A stretch of DNA of 64,000 bases from DASQHW01 sp963837155. GTDB taxonomy: Bacteria > Actinomycetota > Acidimicrobiia > IMCC26256 > PALSA-610. The translations under genes were made by a program, and so were the position numbers. This document shows positions 50,597-60,848 of the stretch, in pieces. The stretch is taken from the NCBI GenBank assembly GCA_963837155.1, contig CAWIMB010000002.1, positions 2,046,001 to 2,110,000 of the forward strand. The letters are read 5' to 3'. The number at the start of each line of letters is the position of its first letter. Position 1 is the stretch's first letter. The notes beneath the pieces are model-generated. The model was not told the origin of the DNA and did not search any database. It was given only the letters and a program-made list of their open reading frames with translations.

Positions 50597-50754
50597 GTCC
50601 GCGTCTCCGAGTGTTTCGAGGGTACAGAACTGTACCGCGCGTTCCCTGCGCATCACGACGCTAACCGACACGTGTCCGTGCGTGCCGCGGTGGGAACGCT
50701 TTCGTACCGCCGCAGTAACGCTGGCTCTGTACATTCACGGCGGCAAAGGCGAAG

Positions 50755-51126
50755 ATGCGTGACGTTGAGAAACGGGAGGCGGCCGTGGGCGGCGATGTAG
50801 TGACTCACTCCAGCGATGTTGACGGGCTGACACGGCGTCAGATCATCAAGAGGGGTGCGCTCGTCGGCGCAGTCGCGTGGGCGGCGCCCGTGATCTCGAC
50901 GTTCAAGACACCGGCTGGTGCCGCAACCGGTACGCCCGCCTGCGAGTGCTCGTTCTGCGCGGTTGGCATGGGCGGCGTCAGACTGCGATGCGTTCCCACC
51001 AACCCGGCTGACTGCAACTGCGTGTGTTGTTGCGGTGGCGTTACCGCGGCGTGCGCGGGCTGCACTGCAGCGAATCCGTGCGTCATCTCGGTGACGTGCT
51101 TCCCTGATCCATCCTGCACGATCTGA
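50755..51126 (+). CDS. Twin-arginine, cysteine-rich small protein; candidate modified-peptide precursor
   Basis: 123 aa. Residues about 24-56 form a Tat-like leader: LTRRQIIKRG followed by hydrophobic ALVGAVAWAAPVIST and an Ala-x-Ala type end (PAGAATG). The remaining 65 residues contain 14 cysteines, including CECSFC, CNCVCCC and CAGC, with few charged residues. An extension of about 24 residues precedes the RR. It is encoded between two minus-strand operons, divergent from the aminotransferase gene, and near PqqD-like and HprK-like genes. It could be a metal- or Fe-S-binding exported protein or the substrate of those enzymes; both are inference. Confidence 0.75.
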   Translation: MRDVEKREAAVGGDVVTHSSDVDGLTRRQIIKRGALVGAVAWAAPVISTFKTPAGAATGTPACECSFCAVGMGGVRLRCVPTNPADCNCVCCCGGVTAACAGCTAANPCVISVTCFPDPSCTI

Positions 51127-51137
51127 GAGGACCGACG

Positions 51138-51356
51138 ATGGCCTACCCCGCAGGACTGGAAGCATCGCTTCGCAGAGCCCTCGAGGAAGCGCTGCGAACA
51201 CCCGACGTGCAAGCGACCCTTGCCGATGCCGGTGTGAACCCTTGTGATGTCAGGGAGTTCACGGTCTCACACGCAATGCTCGGCGAAGACACCGTCAGGG
51301 TTTCACTGGTGCCCGCCCGCAGTGTCAAGCATCGCCCTCACTCGTTCGACGACTGA
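51138..51356 (+). CDS. Small hypothetical protein, partner of cysteine-rich peptide (72 aa)
   Basis: ATG with GAGAGGA upstream, 11 bases after the cysteine-rich gene, so co-transcribed. 72 aa: an N-terminal helix (LEASLRRALEEALRTPDVQA), a single cysteine in GVNPCDV and a C-terminal strand pair (TVRVSLVPAR). Soluble; no family recognised. Its last 19 bases overlap the end of the minus-strand gene. Confidence 0.6.
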   Translation: MAYPAGLEASLRRALEEALRTPDVQATLADAGVNPCDVREFTVSHAMLGEDTVRVSLVPARSVKHRPHSFDD

Positions 51357-52096
51357 GCGCGGCTCGGTCCCGCTTGCGGAGTAACCGCGTGTTCGCCGGG
51401 TCGTGCCGCGAGCTCGTCCAGTGTCGCTTGGGCATCCAGCACTTCGAGATTCGCGACCTGCCCCAAAAGCTCGAGGACTTGCCTGACTGCAGTTGACGGC
51501 AGATCCGCGTCACACGCCTCGAACAGGTAGCCGGCGAGCTCGTAGCGTCCCGGTAGCGCTGCACCCAGTTCACGTCCGAACCGCGTCCCGCGTCCCAGCG
51601 TGACAGCGTCGCCGACTGGCGAGGACCAAGAGAAATGCACGGTCGCGGAACCTCCACTTGACCGTCGTGCAGATCGACGAGAGGGGCGTCGGCGACCACG
51701 ATGCCACAGGCGTTCAGCCGTCCTTCGAGGTTCGAGTATCGACCGAAACCGACGTGGAGCGAGCACGGCCTTTCCATCCCGGACAAGCACGAGGGTGGCC
51801 AGACGAGCGACACCATTCTCTTGACTTGCGAGGTGTGCGGAAAGGTCCGCGAGCAGGCCGCTGATGACGCCGGCCTCAGACGAGCGCGATCTCACGGCGA
51901 CGTCGCTGGACCGATACAGCACATGCAGTGTTCTCGTCGACGACGTCGGGTCGACCGGCTCGATACGGATCGAATAGTTCGGTCGTGCGTCGACGGCGGA
52001 AACGATGTACTCGGCGAGGGTCTCGCGAACGAATGCGAGAAGTTCTTGCGAGTTCGCACGAATACCGATCATGAGTGCGCCGAGTCGCACCGTCAC
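51338..52096 (-). CDS. HprK-like paralogue without a P-loop (frameshifted)
   Basis: About 252 aa. Read with a pair of compensating shifts near 51750 and 51650, the middle is LVLVRDGKAVLAP-VGFGRYSNLEGRLNACGIVV-ADAPLVDLHDG. Its layout parallels the HprK-like gene upstream (...ACNGRAAVFVAP-MESGKST...), but the lysine-threonine P-loop is absent. The C-terminus is helical (VRQVLELLGQVANLEVLDAQAT). I infer a degenerate, possibly regulatory or scaffold relative; similarity is weak and based on pattern. It lies 36 bases after the PqqD-like gene on the same strand. Confidence 0.5.
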   Translation of the reverse strand: MTVRLGALMIGIRANSQELLAFVRETLAEYIVSAVDARPNYSIRIEPVDPTSSTRTLHVLYRSSDVAVRSRSSEAGVISGLLADLSAHLASQENGVARLATLVLVRDGKAVLAPRRFRSILEPRRTAERLWHRGRRRPSRRSARRSSGGSATVHFSWSSPVGDAVTLGRGTRFGRELGAALPGRYELAGYLFEACDADLPSTAVRQVLELLGQVANLEVLDAQATLDELAARPGEHAVTPQAGPSRAQSSNE

Positions 52097-52132
52097 CGAA
52101 CCCGCCCAACCTAGGCGGTCGACGTTCTGCAG

Positions 52133-52525
52133 TCACAACGTCGGCGGTTCGTCCAAGAAACGCGGCTCGCAGGGTGCATCTTCGCGAGGACGATGTGGCA
52201 CGGTCGGCGTGGCAGACGCCTGTTCCACGAGACCGCTTTCAATCATGTCTCGAACGGTCTTGAGCACGTCGTCCCGCAGGCCATCCCGTTCGACGTGCAA
52301 TTCTGCGACGAGGTCGTCGATGACCTCGGTAATGCTGCCCGGCACTGCGAAGCACGCCCACAGGAGCGTCGCGGTTTGATTGAGGACGTGCACCTCGCCA
52401 GTCGACGTGTCGTAGCAGACTGTTTCGCCGTCCAGTTCCACCGTCGCGATGTCAGGTCGTCGCACAGGCACAAACGATTCATCAACGTCGACGGGCATCG
52501 AGTGCTCCGGAGACTCCATCGTCAT
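52133..52525 (-). CDS. PqqD-like protein (peptide-recognition domain)
   Basis: Up to 130 aa; internal ATGs at 52519 and 52498 have better-placed ribosome binding sites. The PqqD/RRE pattern is clear: FVPVRRPDIATVELDGETVCYD, STGEVHVLNQTATLLWACF and ITEVIDDLVAELHVERDGLRDDVLKTVRDMIESGLV (in parts). PqqD-type domains bind leader peptides and present them to modifying enzymes. Its start overlaps the end of the HprK-like gene. Confidence 0.83.
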   Translation of the reverse strand: MTMESPEHSMPVDVDESFVPVRRPDIATVELDGETVCYDTSTGEVHVLNQTATLLWACFAVPGSITEVIDDLVAELHVERDGLRDDVLKTVRDMIESGLVEQASATPTVPHRPREDAPCEPRFLDEPPTL

Positions 52526-53442
52526 GATCCTTCGCTTCGAGCAATGTCAGCACGGTCGCGCACGCTTCGTCGAGATTGTTCATCGTGAGCTCAACGCAGT
52601 CTGCTTCGGAAACGACCGATGCGAGACGGTCGAGCGCGGCGGCGCCGAAGCGACGAAAGTTGAAGGACTGTTCAATCATCCACGGGATCATGCGGGCGCG
52701 GCGCATCGGCGCTACCGAGGCGATTGCATCGCCGTCGAACCGGAGCTTGACGAAGAGCGACGCGCGGCATCGCGACCGCGACCGCATCCGACCGGATAGA
52801 GCTCGGTGGAACATGCCACTGTCGTCCGAGATATCGCTCGACCTGTGGCGCTAATTGCGGACGTAGCTCTTCGAACATCGACCACGAGCCCGGGTCGAGA
52901 CCGATCGGACGCGGGTACGGGAGAACGGCTCCGGAGCCGTCGAAGGCGACCGCCTCGTCCGTGACGTAATCGCCGCCGGCGCGGACCAGTCCTGCCACGA
53001 GTGTGCTCTTCCCCGATTCCATCGGCGCGACGAACACCGCGGCCCGCCCATTGCACGCGACGGCAGAAGCGTGGAGACAAAGCGCCTCTGTGGTCGTGAC
53101 CACCTCACGGTTGATGTGCCATAGCAGGTAGCGAAGCGCTTCCTGCGGCTTGTCGAACCCGTCGGTACGACGACCATCGAGGAACACGGTGAAGCGCCGT
53201 CGAGCGCCGCGAGTCGCGCTCGACGAGCGAATACACGTGCAACGGATCCGCTGCAACGGCGAGCGAACCGAAAATGCATCGAGGTACGCGCCGAGCGCAG
53301 CGTCAGTGAGCCTGACGGCGAATTGAAAACCGAGGGCGTGAAATGTGCGTGTCCGGTAGGACCACTGCCGTTCGTCGAGCAGCTTCGCTACCGGCGAAGT
53401 CCGCGAGTGCAACGCACCGGTCGTCACCTCGGAACGGCTCAC
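52482..53442 (-). CDS. HPr-kinase-related protein (HprK-like) with intact P-loop (frameshifted)
   Basis: About 319 aa when joined near 52765. The kinase core is LCLHASAVACNGRAAVFVAPMESGKSTLVAG (in part), with the P-loop APMESGKST, followed by GGDYVTDEAVAFD. The C-terminal part after the shift has SLFVKLRFDGDA and VELTMNNLDEACATVLTLLE. HprK-related kinases occur with PqqD-like proteins in polysaccharide and modified-peptide loci; substrate is unknown. The ATG overlaps the stop of the nucleotidyltransferase gene (ATGA). Confidence 0.8.
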
Positions 53443-54545
53443 CGGTTGGTCCTGAGCAACGCCAGCCGACCGGCACGCGCTGCTCTCCGTAGGTATCCGC
53501 CGTCACGAGCGCGCAGATACTCGGCGTCAGGCATGGCGAGTGCCGCAACATACGCAGCCTTGCTTCGGATACCAGGCACGGCGCCAACAGCGAGGAGCGC
53601 CTGCCGTGCGTAGCTACGGGAAGAATCGACATACAACGCGAGGTACCGACGGTCCCGCGGCGTCGGCCGATAGTTCTTTGCCCATTGTGCAATCTCGACG
53701 TCGGGCGTAACCCCGAGGGCCGCGGCATGCCTGGCGAACGGCGAGCGCGACGACCGCACCGCCATGCCAGTCCGTCCACAGTTCTCGTGCACGCTCGAAC
53801 GAGAACGGGTTGGCGAGTGCGATCTGGAGGACGTCTCGCAACGGCACGAGTCGTGGCCTCGCACTACCAAGGACCGCGTGGTAGCAGGCTCCGACGAACT
53901 GTGCTTCGCGTTCGAGCCCTAGCAGCACTCGTCCGGCGATCGTGAAAGGGGTGCTCTTCGCGAAGAGCGAGCCGAGGTCGATGAGCAGCCCGTATGGCCC
54001 AGCAACGAACGTGCGATGGAGGTCGATCTCGTAGCCATCCGTCCGCAGCATCGCGACACCCTTGCCGAACCGCTTGGTGAAGCCGGCGCGCGGCTCGGGA
54101 TACCTCCGCGTGGCGCCGCCGGCCGCAAGGTGGAAGAGCGCGCGGTCGAAGTCGTCGCTCGAGACCAGCACGTCGATGTCGCCGAATCCGCGCATGGAAG
54201 GATCCGGATAGCCGGTGTGGGCAACTGCCGGGCCTTTGAGCACGCGTGCAGCGATGCCCGTGGAGGCGAAGGTTTGCCAAACCTCGATGAGCGCACGCTC
54301 GAGGAACAGCGCCATGCGCGCTGACCAGAGCTCGCGCTACGTCGAGCTCCGCGCGCTGGCCGTCGTCGACTGGGAACGAGCCGTCGACGACGGCACGCCC
54401 CAGCAATCCGTCGAGCCTCTGCGCGCTTGTGTGCCACGACGAGTACGCGCCATTCGGCCGAGTCGAGGGGCCGTTCCGGAAGCGGTAGCTCCGAGGACAA
54501 ACCGTATGCAGCGATGGCGTCGACGATCCGAACGTTTCGCGTCAC
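53439..54545 (-). CDS. Nucleotidyltransferase family protein (NTP_transf_5-like; three frameshifts)
   Basis: About 367 aa joined near 54420, 54320 and 53720. After an N-terminal helical region comes LKGPAVAHTGYPDPSMRGFGDIDVLV, where GDIDVL is the metal-binding catalytic strand, then GYEIDLHRTF with a further acidic residue. The pattern is that of the uncharacterised nucleotidyltransferases found with PqqD and HprK-like genes. GTG 54545 overlaps the stop of the preceding PqqD-like gene (GTGA). The C-terminus (YLALYVDSSRSYARQALLAV) is helical. Confidence 0.75.
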
Positions 54546-54812
54546 GGGATTTCCCGGACCGCATCGAGGCGCAACAGCGTCTGCAACGCGCTCAATACCT
54601 GCTGACCGCAAGCCGCGGCATCTATGCCGTGCTCCTCGGCAACGCGGGCGATCAGTTCGTTTGCTGCGCCGTGGCTCGTCGAGGTGCTCCCAGAGCGTTC
54701 GGGCTGACCCCGAAAGGACGGTGGCCTCGTTGGCCGCCGCGGGCAGGAGAACAATCGACGAGGATGTGCGTCGCCAGGACACGTCCTCGCATCTGACAAC
54801 GCGTGGGGTCAT
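54542..54812 (-). CDS. Second PqqD-like protein (frameshifted)
   Basis: About 89 aa across a frame change near 54680: SSSIVLLPAAANEATVLSGSARTLWEHLDEPR, then ELIARVAEEHGIDAAACGQQVLSALQTLLRLDAVREIP (in parts). The ATVLSGSARTLWEHL segment matches the PqqD pattern of a hydrophobic strand followed by TA..LW. Its ATG overlaps the stop of the Wzz-like gene (ATGA), linking the cassette to polysaccharide export. Confidence 0.68.
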
Positions 54813-56583
54813 GATCTCGCAGTATCTGATGTCCTCGCCAGGTCGATTACCACTGATCCTTGGCCTTCGCGATCCGCATCGGTTCGGGCGTCGACGAAGG
54901 CGGTGCGCGCCGCATGGCGCTCGGAGCGGCTGGTGCGACCTTCAGCGCCGACGAGCACGATGCCGGCCACGACCGCACCGAGCAGCGCAAGCCGTTCGCT
55001 CGTGGCTTCGGCCTCACCCCGAGTCGTGCGTCCAGCCCGGCAGATCACTATAACTGCGTCAGCCGCGGTCGCCAAGTCTGATGTGGCGCTCGACAACAAG
55101 AGCGGTGCGGTGTCGAGAAGAACCAGATCGGCGTGACCATGGAACTCTTGCAGGAGTTGGCGCGTGCGGGCGGCGAGCTCGGCGGTATGGCGTTGGGGTA
55201 CACCGCTCGGTACGACACCCACGCCCTTGATTTGTGTGCGCTGCACGGCGGTATCCAATGAGGGCCGTTGTCGCTCGAGTGCCTCCGCCAGGCCTGGTGA
55301 TGCCGGGACAGAGAAGTATCGATGCAATTCATCCGCTGTCGAATTTGGTGCTGATCGCTACAGCAGATCGACCGGTCTCGCCGGTCGCGACCCGAGATTT
55401 GCGACCGTCGCTGTCGTACCGTTGTGTGTACCGGCCGACGTAATGAGGATCGTCTGCGGCGGTCCCGCCTGTCGTGTGACCAGCGGCGTGGGGCCATGGC
55501 CGTTCATGGGTGCCGGCGTGTAAAGCACCTGCCTGCCGCCAAGCAGCAATGCGCGGAGTTGCCGGTAGGCCTCTGCGACAAGCTCGGCGCGCCGTCCGGT
55601 GGCGTACTTCGGGCCGCGACGCGCGAGGCGCCGGCGGCGTGGAATCTCTGCGAGTACAGGCAGACCAAACGCTTCCTCAGCTTCGCGACCGGTGCGCAGT
55701 CTGGGATCGACCCAATCCAGGAGCAACACGAGACCGAGCCCGAGCAGGAGCCCAATCACGCTCCCGAGAAGGGCGCGCCATGGCCGCGTGAGTCGATTGG
55801 TCGTCACCGCCGTGACCGACGGCGGCCGGGCGACCGTCGTCGGTGTCGTTGCGCCCGCTCGCCCGCCGTTCCCAGCTGCAATGACGGGCGGTGTTCCGGC
55901 TCGGCCGGTCGCTGTGACCGCGGCCGTAAGGCCGGCCGTCGGCGTGTCGGCGCGCAGTGCAGCGAGATCTTCGTATGCCGCCTGGTATTCCGACAGCAAT
56001 GCAGAACGCTGCGCCGACCCGACGCTCGGAACATTCGCTGCAAAGGGCGGCGGAGGTGGGATCGCAGCAATGGCGCGTTCGAGGCTCGCGACGCGATCGG
56101 TCACGGCATTGAGCGCAAGTGCATTTGCCTTTGCGTCCTTGTCGCGCAGATACCCGACTAGCGACTTCGCGAACACGTTCGCGGTGTCGGCGGCTTGTTC
56201 GGCCGTCGTTCCGGTCGCTGTAATGGAAAGGGTGTCATACGCCGTGTCGGCAGATGCTGTGACGCGAGCAGCAAGGTCCGACGGCTCGCCCTTCCAGCCC
56301 AACGCCTCCGCAGCGCGCGCGTCGCAACGGCGCGCGTTGTGACATACACCGCATCGAGACCGATAGCCACATTGCCTGACGCGGTTCGCGAACTCGTTCG
56401 CGACGAAACGGTCTGGTCATCGGCAATCAGGGTTGCCGTTGCGTAATAGCCGCTCGCGGCCGAAGCTCGCGATGCGGCCCGCGCGGGCGCCGTTGCATAG
56501 CCGATCACCACACCGACAATGGCGAGCGTCAAGACAACCGGGAAGTACCGGCGTAGCGCTCGGAGGTAACTTCGCGAGTTCAC
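54809..56583 (-). CDS. Wzz/BY-kinase-like polysaccharide co-polymerase with degenerate kinase domain (frameshifted)
   Basis: About 590 aa. GTG 56583 follows GAGGAAG. An N-terminal Wzz part has two membrane segments (YFPVVLTLAIVGVVIGYA and LLGSVIGLLLGLGLVLLLDWVDP, in parts) around a coiled-coil extracytoplasmic region. The C-terminal part follows the BY-kinase layout (ILITSAGTHNGTTATVANL, DLVLLDTAPLLLSSATSDLA). The Walker A lysine is replaced (NGTT for GKTT) and there is no C-terminal tyrosine cluster. Frame changes near 56290, 55400 and 55345. It controls chain length or export of the polysaccharide. Its stop overlaps the PqqD-like start. Confidence 0.75.
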
Positions 56584-56861
56584 GTCACTTCCTCTCGCGC
56601 GTGGGGTTCAGTAGGCGCCTGGCGACGAATGGCCGTGCCTGAGTTCCGAGTCGAAGGACCGGGCGCACAATTCGCCCGGCGCCGCCACGAGCAGTGATGA
56701 TACGCGCCGAGGCGTGCAGCGACAACGAGTTCCCGTTTCCGGTGCGTTATACGATTCGCAAAACCATTGCGTACTGAGACAACCGCGACGATTGACCGCG
56801 ACTGCCGCGGGTGGGGGCGTTGAGTATGTGTCATACCTGCATATGCGGACCAGTTCGCGCT

Positions 56862-58245
56862 TCACCTAGCCCCTCCTGCGTTGAGTTCCTCAGCGCAGGG
56901 CGTCCAGGAGACGCGATGGCGCGTAGTGCTAGGAAGGCGCCGCGGCAGCGCGACGAGAACCAGGAAGAACGGCAGTACTTGGACTCGCTCACGCGCAAGG
57001 ATCCCGAAGTTGCCGATGACGGAGAACGCAACGATGAAACCGACAAGAAAGATCACCGCGAGTGCTACATAGGGAGCGTCGCGCACCACCTTCGGGATCG
57101 TGATCAGCCGCCGTGCGCTCGCAACCGCCAACCCTAGGAGCACTGTGGTCTCAGCCGCAGAGAGGAGCGTCGCGACGTTGCGAGCCTCGTACGGCAATGG
57201 TCGGAAGAGGACTGTCAAGGCGGCCTTCGGGAAGTCAAGGGGCGTGTCCACGCGCGGCAGGCGAGAACCTCGAGCCACCTTCGTCACTCCGACGTGCCGC
57301 CTCGTCGAACTCGGCTTGAAGCGCGGAGGGACTGAGCGAGTTCGTCTGCAGTTGATCCCGGAGTTGCGCGACCGCAAGCGCGCCGACGATCAGCAGCAAA
57401 GCGATCACCGCGAGTCGCAGCGGCGCACGCGCCACGTTCGGCCGGCGAAATCGAGCGATGAGCATCGCGACAAGGAGGCCCATCGCGAGAAGTATCCCAA
57501 TGTGCGCCCGCACCGCCGAGGCGCCGGCAAGGCCGAGCGCGAGCATCGGTGCGCCTCGTAACTTGCCAGTCAACAGCTGCGCCGCGCCGTACACGCTGAG
57601 GCCAATGACAAAGATCATCCAGGTGTCTTTGCCGATACTCGAGCTCCAGTACAGGGACGTCGGAAGGAAGAAAAGAAGAACGGCGTATCGTCGGTGATCA
57701 CCTTCCGGAACGGCGACGCGAAACGCTCGGTAGCAGAGATACAGGCCCCAGAAGCCCAACCACGCGAATACGAGGAAGCCACCGACGTTCGTCGGGCCCG
57801 TAAACGTATAAACCACGCCGGTCGCTATCTCGAGAAACCGCGTGCCGGTGCCGGTCCGAGGACCGAGCGCGGAGACGGAGAACACGCCGTTGCGAAAGTA
57901 TGGCGCAAGCGCTGCTCCGGCACGGCTGTACGCGATCGAGTCACCCGTCTTGTACAACTCGAACGTGACGAAGTATCGAACGAGCGAGCCACCGAGCTTG
58001 CACGCAAGCGCAAGGGAGAGCAGGCCGGTGAGCTGTGGTTCACCCGCGCGCGTCGTTGCCCACCGAATGAGCGGCAGCGACGTGGCGGTCAACACCGCGC
58101 CCACAATGATGCCCCCACAAGTATTGAAGTTGGCATGCGCCAAACTCGCGGCGACCAGAGCGGTTAAAGCGACGGCCACGGTCGCGCCCGCGAGCACCAC
58201 CGCGGTCATCGTGCGCGCAGTTGGGGCAACGTGGACAGACGTCAC
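56862..58245 (-). CDS. Polytopic membrane protein, polymerase-like (frameshifted)
   Basis: About 460 aa from GTG 58245 (GAGG at 7 bases). About ten hydrophobic segments (VLAGATVAVALTALVAASLA, FLVFAWLGFWGLYLCYRAF, LGLAGASAVRAHIGILLAMGLLVAML, in parts) and a large loop with LPTSLYWSSSIGKDTW. One frame change near 57260 joins the last 130 residues (VALAVIFLVGFIVAFSVIG). The SLYWSSSIGKD loop and helix pattern resemble membrane proteins in the Wzy/EpsG position of exopolysaccharide loci; polymerase function is inferred from context. Confidence 0.7.
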
Positions 58246-58425
58246 GAGACCTCGACTCCGCGTTTGGGGGAATGGGTCGCCGCGTGCTCGATCAAGTTCA
58301 CCGATCGTGCCCTTGCCCGTGAATGCCAACCCGCGCGCCGGCAAAGCGTATCGAGCGAACTCGCCCAAGACCAGACCGACTCGCTGCGCACGCGCAAATG
58401 GGGCCGATGCGCATTCTGTGCACCG

Positions 58426-59421
58426 TCAGAAGAGCTCGATGTCTCCCATAGTGAGCTGCCACTCCACATGGTCATCTGTCGAAGGGGGACGACCGACCGA
58501 CCGACACACCAGGATCGGGCCCTGACGAGGCAACGGCACGAACCCGGGCGCGCGACCGAGGCACAGTGCGTAGTCGCTCTCGCGTTTGGCCTCCCGCGCG
58601 ACGTGATGCGTCACGTCGCGGCGCAGACGCGCGTCCTGACCGTGCGCGATCACTTCGCAGATCACGGTCTCGTGCGCGGAGCCCCGGCGGCGGATACGAA
58701 GCACTGCGAAACCATCAGCGAGTCCGGCTGGTGCGCGCACTACGCGGTAGTTGAGCATCGGGAATCCGTAGCGCCATATGAGAAACTCGGTCGTCCGGCG
58801 CGTCCGCAAGCCATTGTGGGCCCGCGGAACAGTCGTGAGAAGAGCCGCGAGCACTTCACGTTCCGCCGCGAGGACTTCACACGCCGGTTCGCCGACATCC
58901 GTGGCGTCGGACCATTTCGCGGCGGGCGCCTGTGCCCGCGGCATTCGCGTGAGCCCTCGAAGCGTGAGCGGCCGCACGTGCGCCGGCAGGCGTCCAACTT
59001 CCCTCCAGCCCATCTTTAGGTAACCGGGACGGCTCCGGTCGTTGGGCGTGTTGAACACGTACTCGACGCCATCCTCGGCAAGCGCATCAAGGGCGTGCAT
59101 CGTCAGCTTTGTGAAGATGCCCTGGCCTTGGTAATCCCGATGTGTTGCCGTATCGACGGCTCGCACGGCGCGCACGATTCTGCCCTTATGTTCGAACTCC
59201 CATCGTAAGAAGATGCGAACACCAGCGAGCGTGCCGGTTGCCGCATCTGTGGCGACCCAAGCGGGCGAAGCACCGAAGACGTTGTAGCAGTGCTTCCAGT
59301 CGAACAGCGCAGCGTGCCGGTCGTCGTCGACATATCCGAGCGTCGAAGCGAGCAAAGCGATGATGGCCGCGTGATCCTCCGGTTGTACCGGTCGGATTGT
59401 GAGTGTGGGGACAGGAGTCAC
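58426..59421 (-). CDS. GNAT-family N-acetyltransferase
   Basis: About 331 aa from GTG 59421, with GGAGG close upstream; an ATG at 59475 would add 18 residues. N-terminal GNAT fold: LTIRPVQPEDHAAIIALL, VRAVDTATHRDYQGQGIFTKL with the acetyl-CoA motif QxxGQG-like DYQGQG, and VEYVFNTPNDRSRPGYLKMGW. The C-terminal third (FLIWRYGFPMLNYRVV) is another GNAT-like half. Such proteins decorate sugars or peptides in exopolysaccharide loci; the acceptor is unknown. First gene of the second minus-strand operon. Confidence 0.82.
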   Translation of the reverse strand: MTPVPTLTIRPVQPEDHAAIIALLASTLGYVDDDRHAALFDWKHCYNVFGASPAWVATDAATGTLAGVRIFLRWEFEHKGRIVRAVRAVDTATHRDYQGQGIFTKLTMHALDALAEDGVEYVFNTPNDRSRPGYLKMGWREVGRLPAHVRPLTLRGLTRMPRAQAPAAKWSDATDVGEPACEVLAAEREVLAALLTTVPRAHNGLRTRRTTEFLIWRYGFPMLNYRVVRAPAGLADGFAVLRIRRRGSAHETVICEVIAHGQDARLRRDVTHHVAREAKRESDYALCLGRAPGFVPLPRQGPILVCRSVGRPPSTDDHVEWQLTMGDIELF

Positions 59422-59620
59422 TGGCCTCCGTGCGCATCCCGAATCGGGCGTGAATCCGACGACATCTCCATGCACTGAGCATATTCAGGTTCACACGCGC
59501 CGATACAGCCGCGCCCGCGATTCGTCACACCGCGCGCTGGACAACCTGTCTCCGCGATGCGGATTCGCGCTACAGCCGGCGCCCCTGCAGACCGATGATC
59601 AGTGGCAGGGGGCGGTCTGG

Positions 59621-60848
59621 ATGTCGCGGAAGAATGCCTTGCATCGAGGTCCGGTTCTGAAGCCGACCACCATGACTGGCCTGACATTGGCGGTGTTGCT
59701 CGTCGGTGCCAGCGTTCTCTCGGCTCCTTGGGTCGGCAGTTCGCCGGTGCGCGCGCAAAGCAGACGCGACGCGTCGAACGACGGTTCCGGGTTCGCTCGA
59801 TCGCACCGGAAAGCGTGACGTGACCGAAGCGCTCAACGCATATTTCGCGGGTCTTCACGACGGCGCTCTGGTCGTCTTTCCGACCCGTGCGCGCTATCGC
59901 GTCGAGGGAACCGTCCTTGTCAGCGGCAAGCGCAACATCCTGATTGATGGACGCGGCGCGACTTTCTTCGCGGCGACGGATGGCGGCCGCATGCCTCCAC
60001 CTTCTTGCGGGCCAGATCCAACCAATTCCCCGTCGTCGGCGTGTCGCTATCCGGATCGCACGCGTGCCCACTGGACCTTCGTCGGCGTCACAAATCTCGC
60101 GATTCGAAACGTCAATGTCATCGGATCGGATTCAGACCCGGGACCGAATGGACGGTACGACCCCGCGCTCGAGGCGCAGCATGGCTTCAACATCGTCACA
60201 TCGAATTCCGTGAACCTCGACCACGTCAGTGTTCGCAATGTATGGGGTGACTTCATATACATCGGGGGAGTTTCGCAGAACGTCACAGTACGCAACTCGT
60301 CCTTCGACGGTGCCTCGCGCCAAGGGATCTCGGTAACGAGTGCGGATTCGGTGTTGATCGAGTCGAATCGCCTCACGAACGCCCGCCGTTCGATGTTCGA
60401 CCTGGAAGCCAATACTGGCAAAGATCGCATTACCAATGTCACGGTCCGGAACAACGACGTCGGGCCCAGCAGGTTCTGCACCTTCAACAATGTCGGCGCG
60501 GGCGCGATCGAGCACGACATCACTTTTGATGGGAACCGGATCCACGACAAGATCTTGTCCGTATGCGTCTGGGGCCGCGCGAACGCCCGGAGATCGCGCT
60601 ATCGAATCACAAACAACGTTGGTGGCGATATGGCAAACGAGCCGAGTATCGCTCTTATGCACGTCGATGGTGCCTTCGTCTCGGGAAACACACAACGCCT
60701 GTACCGCGGCGAATGGCCAGCGCGCGGCGGCATCGTCCAGGCGCCCGTGGTATCGAAGTGCTCGACTGGCATTCGCTTGGGTACGAACGCATTCGCGCCG
60801 CTGCCTCACGGCCTGTCCTCGTATGCCGAGAGGGAATGCTCGCGTTAA
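59621..60848 (+). CDS. Secreted right-handed beta-helix protein (frameshifted)
   Basis: About 408 aa. ATG 59621 opens a signal sequence (TMTGLTLAVLLVGASVLSAPWVG, in part). A shift near 59785 leads to DVTEALNAYFAGLHDGALVVFP and GKRNILIDGRGATF. Parallel beta-helix rungs follow (NLAIRNVNVIGSDSD, NVTVRNSSFDGASRQGISV, VLIESNRLTNARRS, ITNVTVRNNDVG). This is the pectate-lyase/tailspike type fold of enzymes that bind or cut polysaccharides. It probably acts on the polymer made by this locus, as lyase, epimerase or hydrolase; catalytic residues are not assigned. Confidence 0.8.
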
